Origin: Trogon surrucura
Lineage: Eukaryota > Chordata > Aves > Trogoniformes > Trogonidae
Direction of reading: 5' to 3'
Assembly: GCA_020746105.1 (NCBI GenBank)
Contig: CM036626.1
Coordinates: 14,464,001 to 14,528,000 of the forward strand
Length of the DNA: 64,000 bases
Shown here: positions 28,238-42,410 of the stretch, one piece after another
Position numbering within the stretch: position 1 is the first letter of the stretch
Layout: every line of letters begins with the position of its first letter
Notes under the pieces: model-generated
What the model was told of the DNA's origin: nothing
Database searches by the model: none
The model's input: only the letters and a program-made list of their open reading frames with translations
Translations under genes and position numbers: made by a program

Positions 28238-31200
28238 TGTACTTTAGCTGTGAATATTCTAGCAGGGTTTCTTCCAACATCCAGAGTACTGGACTTACTA
28301 CGAAATACTTTCAAGTGATAAAGTCTCTTCCAATTGAAATTTCATGGAAAAAATGTTTGGTTTAGAGAGACAACCCTGAAATAAAAATAGAAAGTATTTC
28401 TAACATCTTTCATATTTCTTGAATTCTACAATCTTTTCTCATAAGAATAGGTTGGTGTTAGGAAATTATTACAGAACACTGGCAAGTTATTACCCTTCAC
28501 GCAAATACTTTCCACGTTCTCCTCAGCTATTCTGTGAGGTATTAAAAAAATATGTACTCTGTTTTCTTCACTACTATAAGTATGTTGCTTAATCATCTCT
28601 TCTTCACTGATCAGAACAAGGGATGAAATGGCTTAATACAGGGTTTGACTTTTTTAAAGGCTTATAAAAGCTGCAAGCACACAGATGAACTCCTGAACTG
28701 GGACTTTATTGCCCTGACTCTGGAAGTGAAGGTTTTGTTTTCCGTTTTCCACACATCCCAATCCACTGCCAACAGACGTGTCATGTAATCAGCACAGGTG
28801 TACTGTTCAAACAACATTTAACAGCGAAGGATCTCCAAACACTTCTTTTTAGCCTATTATAGACAGTATATGTGAACACCTGAGTTTTGCTTTCTCTAAA
28901 GCTATAAAATCACGATAAAAACAAAACCACATTCCTCTATCTCAAAATTCTCTGTTGCGTAAATAAATTATCACCTGCAAGGCACAATGGTACTTCATCT
29001 GCAGTGAGTAAAAAAAAAATAAATTATGTTTTTCTTGTACAAAACAACCCTAAGATATGTGCATTTCTGTAAAAAGCTATCTTTGGATAAGTCATTTCAC
29101 GAAGTGTGGTCAGAAGCCACATTTTAGTGATTTGCTAAATCTGGTAAAGAATCAAGTCAACAGGGTGAGTTTTTACATACAATGTTCTGCTTTGGGTGAT
29201 TTGAGTTTGTTGCTTGTGCACTTCTGACATTTGATTCCTTCCTCTTCACTTTGGCTAACACTTGGGCTAATATTCCTTTGTCTGCAAAACACTACTATGT
29301 TCCCAAACTACTGTTTTGAGAGACTGAAACAACTAAATTATTAAAACTAATACTTTTAGTCTATTGCTAAATAACTTCAGACTTGCCTTGCACCACTGCA
29401 GAGCAGTGGTTTCAGCAGCTTTATTAAGCATTTTTTAAGATGCTGTATTACACCATTTTATGCATTCTTATAATAAACTTAAGGAAAGCACCACGTATTG
29501 CTGCAATTACTTTCACACAAATAGAATACTTTTCTTATGAAAACATTCTGACTTATAAGACCCACTAGAAAATCTCCACTGGATTTGCATGAGAAAACAC
29601 CATTAAAATACAGATGACTAAAGATTTATTTTGACCATTAACATACTTTTTCCTCTAACACAGTAACGTAACATGACCTAAAGCAAAGTTACGGTGGAAA
29701 TATAATGCCACAGTAGCGAAAAAGAGAGACTGCAGGGAAAACATTTTGGAATTGGAATGCAACAGTAGCAGAGGCAAAAGACCAAGAAAGAGAAGGAAGC
29801 CAAGGGACGAAGGGCATGCAACAGACGGATGCTTACTCACTTCAAAAATACACGGGCAATTAAACTTGCACAATATTTCCATACATTGTAAGCACTTTAA
29901 CTCTGTTCACGCCTCAAAATTTCCGACTGCATTGGAAGTGAAACGGGCTTTACTATAAAAACTCCCACTACTTTTTATCAGTGAGCCTCAAAGGATTGTA
30001 TAAACAAAGAAAATGGGATTATTACCGTTTTACAGCTTGTAACAGTAAGACATAGACAAGTGACCTGACCAATCTTGGTCAAGAAAAATATGGGAATAAA
30101 TTCAGAATCTTTGGCCACCACTAGGATAAAAATATGCAAGGAAAGCTCAACACAAACCTCCTACAGTTACTGTTAATTTCCTAAAATATATTTGAGCAAA
30201 TAATTAATTTTTGCAGGCTTATACTGGAAATAATACAATTCAAAAAGGCAATTTGATTATGAAGACATCCTGTGGTTATCACCATATTAATAGAAAGGTA
30301 TCGATGTTAACAATTTACTAAGCAGGATATTTCCATTGGTTAAATGATGGCAGAACTTTAAGGATCTGCCCGAACTGTTGTTTTGCGCACAAGTACATGC
30401 ACTTCTGGTAAGATAAAAACTGCAAAGGTGTCCAACAAAACAAGGCTGTTCCCATGGAAGCTTGGGGTGCTTTCTGAATTTGAAGCAATGATTAGAGGCA
30501 ATGTTTCCTCTCAGATAAGATTCAGTTACTCTCTTACTGAAAGAAATCGATTAACTTTTAAGATCTTAAGTCTCGAGTCAAGTTTATTGTTTCTGTTGTA
30601 TAGTCATACAAACGTTAACTAGTTGCAATTCTCATTAGAAAACGTTTTCTAGTTGAAATGCTATGCGTATATTTTAATGTATACAATTATCAGAGAACAC
30701 AAGACTACAGACAGTGGAGAATTGGAAATACAAGAAAATGATACCAAAATAAATTTAAACAATGATCCTGATGATTTTCTATCTGAAGGAGTTTTCAGAA
30801 AACAATTCTGCAGATCAGAAGCTTGCAGACCAATACAAGACCCAGTGCTCTGGAAGTTTGAAGCTTCCTTAAGTAAGGTTCAAAGTTTCTCCTCATTTGG
30901 AAGAGTAAGCATTTAAAAATGTAACCACAGGGACCTGCTTATTTCCAAAACCCTTTTTGAATTTACAGCATGAAACAACCAACGAAGGGTCGCCCCTTCT
31001 GTTGAAACGCAGAAAGCAACAATGAACAGGCAGTATCAAAGTGCGTTACAACTTCTACACAACCACTTCTTGCTCAAGTTATCTATCAAGTCTTCAAATA
31101 CCACAATTCAGGTCAAATTGCTGCTTAAAGGGGATCGGAATCATACTATGACCACCTCGTAGAACATCCCAAATCACAGAGGTGAAGCCTGCTTTGGGAA

Positions 31201-32470
31201 GAGTGCATGTTTTTACAGAGACTTAACTTTGAAAGCTGGTTTTGCATGCGGGAGGCACGTAAAGATGTAGTGGACCAGAAACAGGAGTCAGCCATGTAAG
31301 CCCCACTCATTTGGAGGAAACCCTGCATAACAGTCTTACTGTCCTCTTGAAAAATTAAAAAGGTATAAAAATCCATCTGAAAAGACTAGTTCATAATAGT
31401 ATATTTGACTGATTCAGTAGACATACATTCCTGTGAGATCCTTGCTGCTGTTGCTTATTTAGTAACGTTACCCTTCTATTATACCTAGTTACCATTAAAT
31501 CCCAAAGGCTCTATTTCAAGGGGAAAGGCTTTAATTTTACTTGTCTTGGCACACTGAAAACCATTTTAAATGGGGAAAAAACAGCGGACGTGAAATAGGA
31601 GCTCTGATTTAATGATGTCAACAACTTCTGTACAGATGCAAGGCCCAAAACACTGTGGAAAAATGTTGGAACACTTTTTCCATCTAAAAGTAGTGAAGAC
31701 GTTACTTCCAAAACTCTAAAATATATTAAGCAGACCTCCTTTTCCACATTAAGAAATGATCATATGATTAAAATGAATTTAGCTTTTTATTTTCCTAATA
31801 AATTAACGTATTACTCAAAAGTTTTGTACCGATTCAGGCATCAAGTAGCTATATTCTAATGCTAGCAAGCATAATTTTAACTTTTTTTTTTTTTTTTACA
31901 ATTGCTATGATGAAACACAATGGAAATACATAGCTTTAAGCTTCCAATATCAAAGTTACAAAGTCTCATTACACAGGTAATGTTCCTTGCTAACGGACAT
32001 CCCTGTTTCACTTTAAAATTCCATCAGGTCAGACACATAAAGACTTAGCACTGCTTTTTCCTTTCCAATTTAAGAAGTAAATAGAGAATATCAAACACAA
32101 CTTTTCATAAACATCTTCCATTATATATGATGCAAGATAAACAAGCTGCAACAGCCAGGACATCATTAAATCACCTTTGGGAAAACACTGATATACCATT
32201 GTGTGTCCCTGAAAGACCTTACATAGTCGAGTACTGCATAAAACATTTTTGATTACACCAGAAAACAATTCATGATATTTTCTCACACAATAAATGTCCT
32301 TATCTAAACTGGATAATGTTTGATCAGTCTTAGAAGGGGTGCCGTTAAAAAAAAAGCCAGACTACCTCAGGGTGAATCTCAAAACTAAACGAAACAGTTG
32401 TTTTAAAAGCACAGCTTTATTTTGTTTTGAGGGAATTAAAAGCAAAGGAACACCACAAACAGCAGAACTA

Positions 32471-32551
32471 TTTTTGGTCACTGTCAAAGACAGGGGACTG
32501 GACGAGATGGGCTCTGATTTGATCGAGCACAGCTGTTCTTGTGCTTTTATG
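32471..32551 (+). mobile_element. Ancient CR1/L3-like 3' end relic
   Basis: The segment reads GGTCACTGTCAAAGACAGGG, then CTGGACGAGATGGGCTCTGA, then CACAGCTGTTCTTGTGCTTT. This follows the tail of old amniote CR1/L3-type LINEs (consensus-like GGCCACTGTCAGAGACAGGA... TGTTCTTATG). It differs from the younger avian CR1 copies with the ATTCTATG tail, so it is an older insertion. The family name is from memory of consensus sequences and needs a library search. Confidence 0.6.
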
Positions 32552-35500
32552 TACTTCACACATAGCTCTGCCTTACGTTAGGCTGCTGAGCAGAACTCTG
32601 CACATTTCCATTAAGTACTTTCTGACTTTATCAGCCTGTGAACACAGTTAACAGAGTGTCCCAGCAGACAACTTGGTCATTGCTACCAAGGTTGTGGGAG
32701 CAGCACACCACTGCCTCTTCTCTGCAGTCACGTGCATTCAAAATTTCCACCAACAAATCGAGTTTCCCAGGATACTACAAGATACTACAAGTGAAGGGGA
32801 ATCTCATTTGAACAGTGAGGTGGGCTAGAGAGCTGACGACAACTTGACATCTTGGCATTGCCCAGTAGCCAGGTACTGCTATATGAGCCACTTAGACAAA
32901 TCATTCTACTTCGGTCACTCGCAAAAACCAGAAGTAAAGTCTGATCTCTTCTTCGTACAGTTCTCTTTCACTGATGCCTATACCTGGGAATCCCTGTGCT
33001 GGTGACTACAAGTAGTCACCTTTACTTATTTTCACATTTTCGTCTCGGAATTCTATGGGTAATGAGGTTAACTTAGGGCTTCGATTTCAAAGCTCTGTAT
33101 TCAGAAATGGTAATTTTTTTCAGCTTGGGGAAATGTTAATCTCGAGAAAAAAGAAAGATCTCTCTTCTTCAGATTGCTGCTTCCTTTACAAACACTAGTC
33201 TTTTTTTTTTTTTCAATCTACAGAAGGACAAAAATACACTGGGTATTAGGAGAATGGCAATTAGGGGAAATGCCTGAACACTGCTTATTTATCATAAGGT
33301 CTGATAACTGTTGTGCTGGACTCAAAAAATCACCTGGTATTTGGGAATTACAAAGGCTTAGCTATTCACTCTTCTCATCAATGCTAAAAGCCAGTGATGT
33401 TCTTGCCTCGTGTTTCACATCCAGTCCTATGAGTTTGCCAGCCATGATAGAAGCCATAGAGGACACAAATACTCTCTGTAGTCTCTACAAATGAACAAAC
33501 ACTCAAGAGCTGAGTGCCTGAGCCGTCCTGACTCCAATAATGCATGGTAATTTTTTCAAAAGTATTTAAGAATTAAAATAAAGCATTAACAGTTGCATTA
33601 TTTATAATGTTCATCTTAACTATGTTATGTAAGGAAATTCCTATGGCCACCGAGTAAGCAGTTAGTGTTGTTCAGCAGAGTTTCCATTTCTTTTGTGTTT
33701 AATTGTTTGTACAGGATACAAATCTCCACACAGCTGCCAAATGCAAACATTTGTGTAATTCATAACTTCCAGTTTAGGCTGTTTTTTGCATTAACATAGC
33801 TTTGATAAACAGTTATTAATGAGCCAATAATGCACTGTCTTCTACAGAGTACTTTGAAACAGTTCTGTTAATTCGGAGACAGGAACTTTAATTCCAAGTG
33901 TGCAGCACCGTGAGTATATATACAGAAAACTGTAGGATTAGCATGCAGTATTCCTAAAATAAATCTATGTTCTCTGTGGGAACTTTTCATATGATAGCAA
34001 TTCCTAGCGAAAATATATAAAAGCTGACTTATTTTTTCCACAAGACAGATATTTTTCTCAAAGGAGTAATACTGAACACAGCTGTGGAAATATTAAATAT
34101 TCAACAACACTATCAAGCAAGACAAGAATCTTCTAAACGAATTATGTAATGGTATTTTTAAAGGATTAAAATTAGGAAAAAGGATAAAAAATTAGTTCAT
34201 CTTTTTCACAGCAGTTTCTCCAAAATCCTGAAAGTTGGCCATGCCATTACATTTTGTCCTCTGGCCTCATGCATTCTGTTCCTTAAAAACCTTCATAGTT
34301 ACAGAACAACTGCCCCGTTAATATTTCATGGTTCATATCCCCTTTTAAATGACTATTCCTTATAAATACACGCAGCTTGCTTTCTTCAAATGGAAGGTGG
34401 TTATGAACTTCTTCAGTAAAACTAAATCACTACCATTCTTCCAGGGAGAACTCCTTTTCCATTTTTTCCCAGCACAATTTCACTCTCATAACAAGGCTTT
34501 TCCTCTTTCAATCAGATCAACTACTTTTTGGGTCTGCATAAAACGTTAAAATCTGCAATACTTTCCTGCACATTTCCACAGCTGAACTATGTTTCACTAA
34601 GTATTTCCTTTTGGTTTGAACTTGCCACCCACTCACTTCTTTTGTGTTAATCTAGTTCTTGCATTAGGAAAGGCAAATTAATTATTCTTTCTTTCTTGAT
34701 CAAGTAGGGACTGAAATAGATCTGTATTACTTCTATTCTGTATTTATTTTGAAGGTTATTTTAATAGCCTTCTGTAAAACCCTTACTGAAAGAAATGCTG
34801 ATTTTCCTTTTAGCTGAATTAATTTTTTTCAAATCTTCTGAGCAAAGAATAGCCCATGGTTTTATGTGAGAAGACACACATATTTTACATTCACTGTAAA
34901 ACATACAGAAATTACAAGAATCATAAAACAGCACAGTCACAGTACGAATCTTATGCTGACAAATTGCCAAAGATGTAGTTTGCTTGTTTAACAAAACAGA
35001 AGTGACACATTGGTAAGTACATTTACCTTCTAAAATCAAAGTTACTTTGTTCTGCTGTGGGCAAGCCAAATGGAAATTACCCTTTGTGGAATATAAGCAT
35101 TCAAGAAAAAACTAACAGCCTCTGCTTTACAAATGGTTCTGTGAAAAAGATCTAATTTTCCACGCCACAAGGTAACATGCAATCATGACAAACGTTTTCT
35201 TTCAATTTAAGTATTTCCAGTGAGTGGTAAAAGTAGCTGCTATCATTCAGAGAATTTCTATCTGCGATAAAGAGCATTACAAAACCATCCAGGGAACCAA
35301 ACATCTTAACTAATGCATTCCCACATTTCCAAACAAATACCTTTGAAAATAGTCTATTAGGACACCGGTCGGACAATTCTAACTTCCTCTGCTAGTTTCT
35401 ATGTGGTCTTTTAACTTAGGTTAGAAGTATTTGTCTTCTAACTTCTTTCCTTTTCAGTCACCTCTGCTGTAACACCTACCACACCACACCGCTCCACGTG

Positions 35501-38500
35501 CACTGGTGAGAGCGAGCTCACACCTGGATTCAAGCAGCCGTAAATCAGTCGCGCAAGGCTGTGGCAGATTCAGTTCTCTGAATACCACATACTCACACAG
35601 AGGGAATGATGCCAAGGACGTGCTTGTTACTTTATACACACAGGTTTTATTTTTTAATACCTAAGGAAAAGTAGTATGAACAGCTGCAAAACCTCAACAG
35701 ATCTTCAATGTTGAAGAAAGATTAAACGCTGTAGTTATTAGATCTATTACGGTATGTCAGATATTGCAGGTTTTGCCTAACTGACATTTAATTTCTGTAT
35801 TTGTTCCTTTTTTCCTTATGTTTATCTGTGGTTTTACACTACACATGAAATGGGAGAAGAATGAATGCTAAAAATCAGCAAAACACTTTATGATACATAA
35901 ATAATGTGCCAAACTTGATAAAAATAGAGATTACATAATACTTATGACTCGATAATCTAATAATTATGAGAAAAAAATACTAAAACAGCAGTGGTTAACT
36001 ACAATTAAAGCAGACTTTTTCAGAAGTCTCCCAAGGTATTTAGTGTTAGACTAAACCTTGCATGACAGTGCTGTTGTGTCAATGAGACACTAAGGAGACC
36101 CTCCTAGAAAATTCCCAGAACAAAAGACACATCTAAGAACACAGGCCAGGTTAATTAATACGGCAGGGAAGTCACTTCTTTACTGAGACAATATCCTTCA
36201 TTTTGTTGGTAATGTTTCTGAAAGGTCTCATTTTGACTCCTCTGAAGTAACAAATTGAGTGTTTCAGAACCTGCCAACAAATTTAGCTTGGAGAACTTCC
36301 TTGAAACGTTGCCACTTTTTCCATCTGCAAAACAGCATATGCTCCAAGTACACACAAACATTCATAGACCACCATTCTTCATTAGACACAGAAGGGCAAA
36401 CTGGCCAATTACTGTGTTATAAACGTGGTATTTACTGCATCCATTTCTAACAGCTTGTCACAAACTGAGTCAAAATCACCTTCTTTTGGGTCTTGGAATT
36501 TCTAACGTAATACAAATTACTTTGGTTCATAAGTAGTCAGGAAAAACCAAATTAAAATAAATTATCTTCGCAGCCTAACATATTTTGAATACTTTTCTCT
36601 GCAATACAAATGACTGGACAGCCATGTTTCTTTTTTCTTAAAACTACCAGCTCAATGGAAATTGATAACAGTCACCACACTCAATGTTGCTTTTAAGATC
36701 TGAACAATATGAACCTAGAAAATGGTTGTATTAGAAAATGTACTCATTTACACTTCCATATTAATCATAGTATTTGTTAAAACAAAGGGAAAATGGAAAA
36801 CCCACAATGTTTACAGATGATCGTGGGTTTGGGGTTTTTTTTATTATTAAACTTTGGGAGAATTAATGTTTGATACTCTATGAGAAAATGCTGTGCTCAG
36901 CCCAGCTCGTATTCCGAAACAGAAAATTTTACTTTAGAGCTTATTGTCAGAGTGATTCAGTAGTTTGGCACTGGTTTTCTTTTTAACTACTGTTTGATTT
37001 TCCGTGAAAGAATGTCTGGTGTTTCCAATGTCTGTAAGGCAGATAAATACCCATATCCCATAAAAATGCCATGTAACATTATCCAAATTTGTAAGTAACA
37101 TCAAAAGCAAGCCTAACGATGGATACGTACAGAAATCATAACTATTTCAAGACCTCTATTCATCAAGCAGGTTTTTTTTTTCGGGCAGAGCACTCTGCAG
37201 TCTCCTGATCCAGTTAAGTGCACAAACCTTTTTGCAGGACCAACGGGATGAGCATCAAGGTGGGAATAAGCCAGCTGGGGACTTCTTAACTTGGCATTAC
37301 CACACGAGGAAATTTGTTTTAATCTGTAGCTTAAGGTAGAACAAAGTCAACTTAGTCTCCTAAGGCAACACAAACTATCTGCAAGGGTGCAAAATGCCAT
37401 AGACTAAAGACTTGGACTGCAAAAGGAAACTTATTTGGTTGCACTTTCTAGGTCAGCTTCCAAAACTACGCCAAAAAAGTATGCAACTATTAACGAGTGA
37501 AAGTTGATTCATGCATGATAACTAGTAACAACTATTTTATATTTTTACACATAAATACTGAAGAAGCAAGATGAATTACAGAAGCTGAAGAAGAGTTTTT
37601 CTATACTCAGCTAGCTTAAATGGTGTCGTTCAACTAGAGAAGAGCCAAAACTTAGCTAAAACCAAAATATGTGACTGTACTCCACATGGACTGGTTGTGA
37701 GCATGAAAGGAATATGTCATGCTATTAAAATGCAATGGGCAGTCTCCAAGACAGATTTGTGCAGTTGATGTTAGACTCATAACTTTATGTAAACCACATT
37801 TATAAACAGTGGTAGAAAATGAAAAAGTACTCAGTTTGCCTTACAATAACAAATGTATACAAGATCAGCTTAAAAAGAGATTGCAATGTAAGCTGTAGCC
37901 ACACATGGCAGCATATGCTTGCTTGCTGAGATAAAGTAATACAAATATAGCCACTTTCAATAAAGAAATCAAGACAGCATTTTATATTACTAATGTGATA
38001 ATGTTACATATAAAACACCATCCAAATTTTTTTTCATTTGCATATTTCACCATAGTGAAAGGCAGCACTCTGAACCACAACATGCTGGATATACTCCTCA
38101 TCCTTTGCCTCAGAAACTAATCTCCACTACTCACAGAAGTTATGTATGTGTTTTAAGACAAGGTAGAATTCTAATTTTCAAGCAATTCTTCCACAGGTAG
38201 AAATAGAAATCACTGAAAAACTCAGAACGAACAGCTTGACCTCATATAATCTTTTAGTTCTTCATACATGTAATACTTTGTAGGAAAATACACATACGTT
38301 TGTTTGCAAGGAAAATACCCTGGGAATACTTTCTATCTGAGAGCATCGTTCTTTGTTAAGACCCCAACATCATGGATTAGACAAATGTGACAGACACATT
38401 TTTCTCAGGCTATTTAAAAACAAAATCTCACTGCCAATGGAACAGTAGACACAAGAAGATACCATCATTAACTCTTTTAATAGACTCTTCGGCAATATCA

Positions 38501-41500
38501 ACTTGAATCAATTGCTTTATGGTGCAGCCAAGGAAGCAGCATTTGATCCTACCACAGAAGGCTGCAGCTACAGCCTTGGCACAGTTGCTACACATTGTAC
38601 ATACATGCGCTGTACTCTGACCCGAGGAAGTGAGAGAACGTTGACCCAAGTACCCAACACCAATTCATTCATTTGCACACTCCAACATTTATTCAGAACT
38701 GCCCTACTGTGCTGGCTCAGGTAGTGGCTTTGGATCCAAAAATTAAAGTATGCTGGAAACAGTGATCCTAGAGAGGAATTCTGCAATAGTAGTTAGTTTT
38801 TAGTATACTGGAAATACGCTGCAAATATTTAAAAGAACAGACTCATAAACTAGATCAAGAACCACTGGCCTATTTTAGTTTTCAGTGTTGCTACCAACAG
38901 CAAACATCTGAAGGTCAGAACCTGGTAGGCAAAATACCTGAAAATGTACTTTGTGGGTATTTTATTTTAGAATGCAATCATAATCATAATCAAAATACTA
39001 AATCCATGTCTTGACATATTGAACAGCTTCTTTACAAGAACAACATAACAATGTAAGAAGCATTTATTTCTACCATATTGATACTATGTGATGTACAAAA
39101 TATATAGATAATCCATTATAAGGTTACATTTTCTGCAGGTACTACCACTCTACACGTCAGCTTCATTATGTAGTATGGTTACAACAAATTGAATGCACAT
39201 CAGAATATGTTCCTACCCCCAGAATCAATTAAAAAGAGGGGAAAAAAAAAAAAAGGCATTTCTGCAAAACTGAGATGATGCTAAACATCCAGAACAGGAA
39301 GCATTGCTGCAGGATCTGCTGAAATTGCTGATTCTACACTTTACTGTCGAAAGAAGTGAAAAAGAACAAACCGGTACATTTATATTGCAATCCTGAGGCC
39401 CCACTCTCTTCTATTAGAAAGCCAAGAAAGTACTGGTGGTTAGTATTAAATTGCTATTTAAAAAAAATTTGCTCAAGTAAACACATCCAAACCAAGCTAT
39501 TCAAAACACAGGGCAGTGCTTGGTTAAGAAGCTTTGGTTTCTAAATACAGGCAAGAGAATGCAGGTATATGCAACTTGAGATTTAAAAAAAGTTTAAAGA
39601 TCATCCTTCAGATTTTTATGTGGGAATGTGGTTTCTCTTGAAACTGTAATTTCATTCCTTGGGAAAAGTGATAGGGAGAATCTTTATCATAATTCATCTG
39701 TGCTACTGGATCTGGAACACATACAAAACCAATGCAGCAGGTAACACAAACCTTATCTTGTTTGATAAGATTGCAGCAAAGTTTTAATTCTTGGCATAGT
39801 ATCTTTTTCTCCCTTAAGAAAGTAACAGTAAAAAAAATAACATACAACTTAAACCATCATTTTGCAAACAGCACCACATTGTATGTATATATAAAAAAAA
39901 ACAAACCCAAAAAAACCCTCTCCCCTCCAAAAAAAAATCAGGCTATTCTTCCACAGCAAGACCAGACTCTCAACACAGAAAGGAGCTCATTAAAGAAACT
40001 GGATAAATCTAATGTATCGTACATTTAAAGACAAACTGTTAACACTGACTACGGAGCTTGCATTTCGGAAGTATTCATAAGCAGGCAGCCTATGAAAGAT
40101 AAACAAAGAAAAAAACTCAGTTTCTAAATATCGTGATGTGCATGTCAGTACAAACTATAAAACAAGGCAAATTCTCAAAGAGTTTGTTTTAAGCTCACAA
40201 CTTCAATCCTCATCACAGAATATTGCAAATACTGTCTCTGTTTTAACTAAAAGCTATGTGTTATTTCTCATACACAAGACACATAAATTAACTATTCTGG
40301 CTAATAAAATCTGATCTACATTTTTCATTCTTGAACCATCTTTCACAGCCAGAAAGTTGTCTACTGAAAGCAAGAGGTAGAATTTAATAAATAACTACAA
40401 AACAAAGTCCTAATTTGTTAACTTTAGGAAGATTTGGCAACATGCTGAGCACTAAAGGCTACTGGTTTACACTGCCACTGGCTGAGGTTTTATACTTCTC
40501 TTTACATCACATTTTTTAACAAATAATGGCTAATGAAACCATAAATAAGTGTGATTCCATAGCAGGAATGACCTGAAATGGACCTCACTGTACTTCCAGT
40601 GGCCTGATGTCAACTGTTATTAAACTACAGGTTTTACAAAGTCTTCCACTAGACGTCTAGAGTTAAGCCAGAAGTTTTGGCTGTAATACAAGCAGTGATG
40701 AAAAACATATGAGTGGTAACAAGTCATCTTAATATCGTTCTTCAGTACTAAGATGGGCTAATCTGAAGCAGCACTTTACTCTGGTATCACCCAGGGTGCC
40801 AGGAGGATCAAGAAATTTAGAAGTGGAATTTTTCTTTATATTTACTTTCTATTTCACAGAACTCAGCCTAACTTCCTTTTTTCCCTCTCTATTTTTCTTT
40901 TTATATGAAATAACTGGACACAAAGATCTCAGGTGGATTATCACACTGCTTCCAGAAGAACTATCAAGCTTGCAAGGTATGTCCAGTTTGAATACCTATT
41001 CTATGTAAATAGCAATAAAGAATTAAGCAACAGATTGTCAGCCACTACATGCAGATTAATAATGCCAGATAATTTACAGTTAGAAGTACCACATTTTTAT
41101 GGAACATTTGAAAACTGACTTTGCAGCTGAAATAATTCTGTAACAATATCTGAGCTACAAAACAAACAAAATATTGAATTACTTAGGGAAAGACTTGTCA
41201 GAAAGACTTAACAGCTGATAATAAGATTTTTTTCCTCAGTTGTTATAATCTATGCAAATCTATCCTACAATTACAGCAGTTCTTATAGTTAAAACTCGGT
41301 GTTAACTTTCTGTAATTTGTTATTCAAGTTGTTTGTTGTTTAAGTACGTATGACACATGAAAGGGAACTTTAGATGAGCTACAACCTAAAAATGCTCATA
41401 GATCACATTCAGTAACACACAGGTCAAGCAGTTTTCCATAAAAATAAACACTCTCTAAACATAACTTACTTTGTAAACATGCTATTCCTTATAATACTAT

Positions 41501-42348
41501 GTAACTTCAATATTGGACTGTATCTCAAGACTGAATAACTTCTTATCTTAATGACTAAAAAATTCCTCCTGTTTGTCTTAAGCAATTTAAGGAAATCAAT
41601 AGAGCAGGCAAACAGTTAAACTCTTTTTATTTCTGGAATGGGACAATGACTAATAGATACAGAACTATTTTTAAATATAGCGTTCAAAACAGCTATGGTC
41701 TTGCCTTTCTTTGGACAAAATCTGTGCACAGTGCAATGATTTGTGTTATTAATGAACACAGGGATGTTTCTTTGCCTCCGTAAAGACCACCACTGTGCCA
41801 TTTAGACATTTCCTCCTCAGAAACAATGTGACAGGAAATTCACCTCTGTATGCCGGTAACAAAAGCGAGTTCTAAATATAATTTAGAGTCTTTTCAAGTC
41901 TTAAAACTTTACCTATTAACTCTTTCAGTGTCATAACTGGTAAGACAACAAAGACCACATGCTGCAGGACTGGCGTGTAACTGCTGAGGAATCCAGATTT
42001 ATTCTTTTTTTTCTTTACTTAATGCACACATCCCATATGCACATCACTTCCATCCTCACAGAAAGTGGTTTTTTTTCCCCATAATTAATGTTTAGAATTT
42101 TCACATCACAAAACTTTGCACACCTACATGGGAATTTTGCACACAATCTCTAAAAGATTGTAATCATATTAACACATTGTGACATCACCTGCATTTAATT
42201 AGTTATGAATTATAAGTACTATCCTAAATTAACAGCATAAAAAAAAATCTTGTCTTTCACATGCTGTTTGTCAATACAAGTTCTGGTAAAGATCACCACA
42301 TTGGTATGGATATGTCCTAAATTATTAGTACAGTCATTTTAGGCTTGT

Positions 42349-42410
42349 TACATACACAATATTGTGTATGTACATACATACATACATAGGTATGTACATA
42401 CATACATAAT
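42349..42410. repeat. Palindrome and GTACATACA microsatellite
   Basis: A perfect 24-bp palindrome spans 42349-42372 (half-site TACATACACAAT, centre 42360/42361). It runs into (CATA)n and then a second block that repeats TATGTACATACATACATA. A direct repeat of ATTCAAC follows at about 42412-42426. Such AT/TACA-rich palindromes tend to extrude as cruciforms and to vary in length. Confidence 0.9.

Noticed and set aside
34009..34022. TATA-like ATATATAAAAG considered as the ASPN promoter
   Set aside because: It lies 12 kb before the first coding exon in AT-rich DNA where such motifs arise often; there is no initiator or exon to pair with it.
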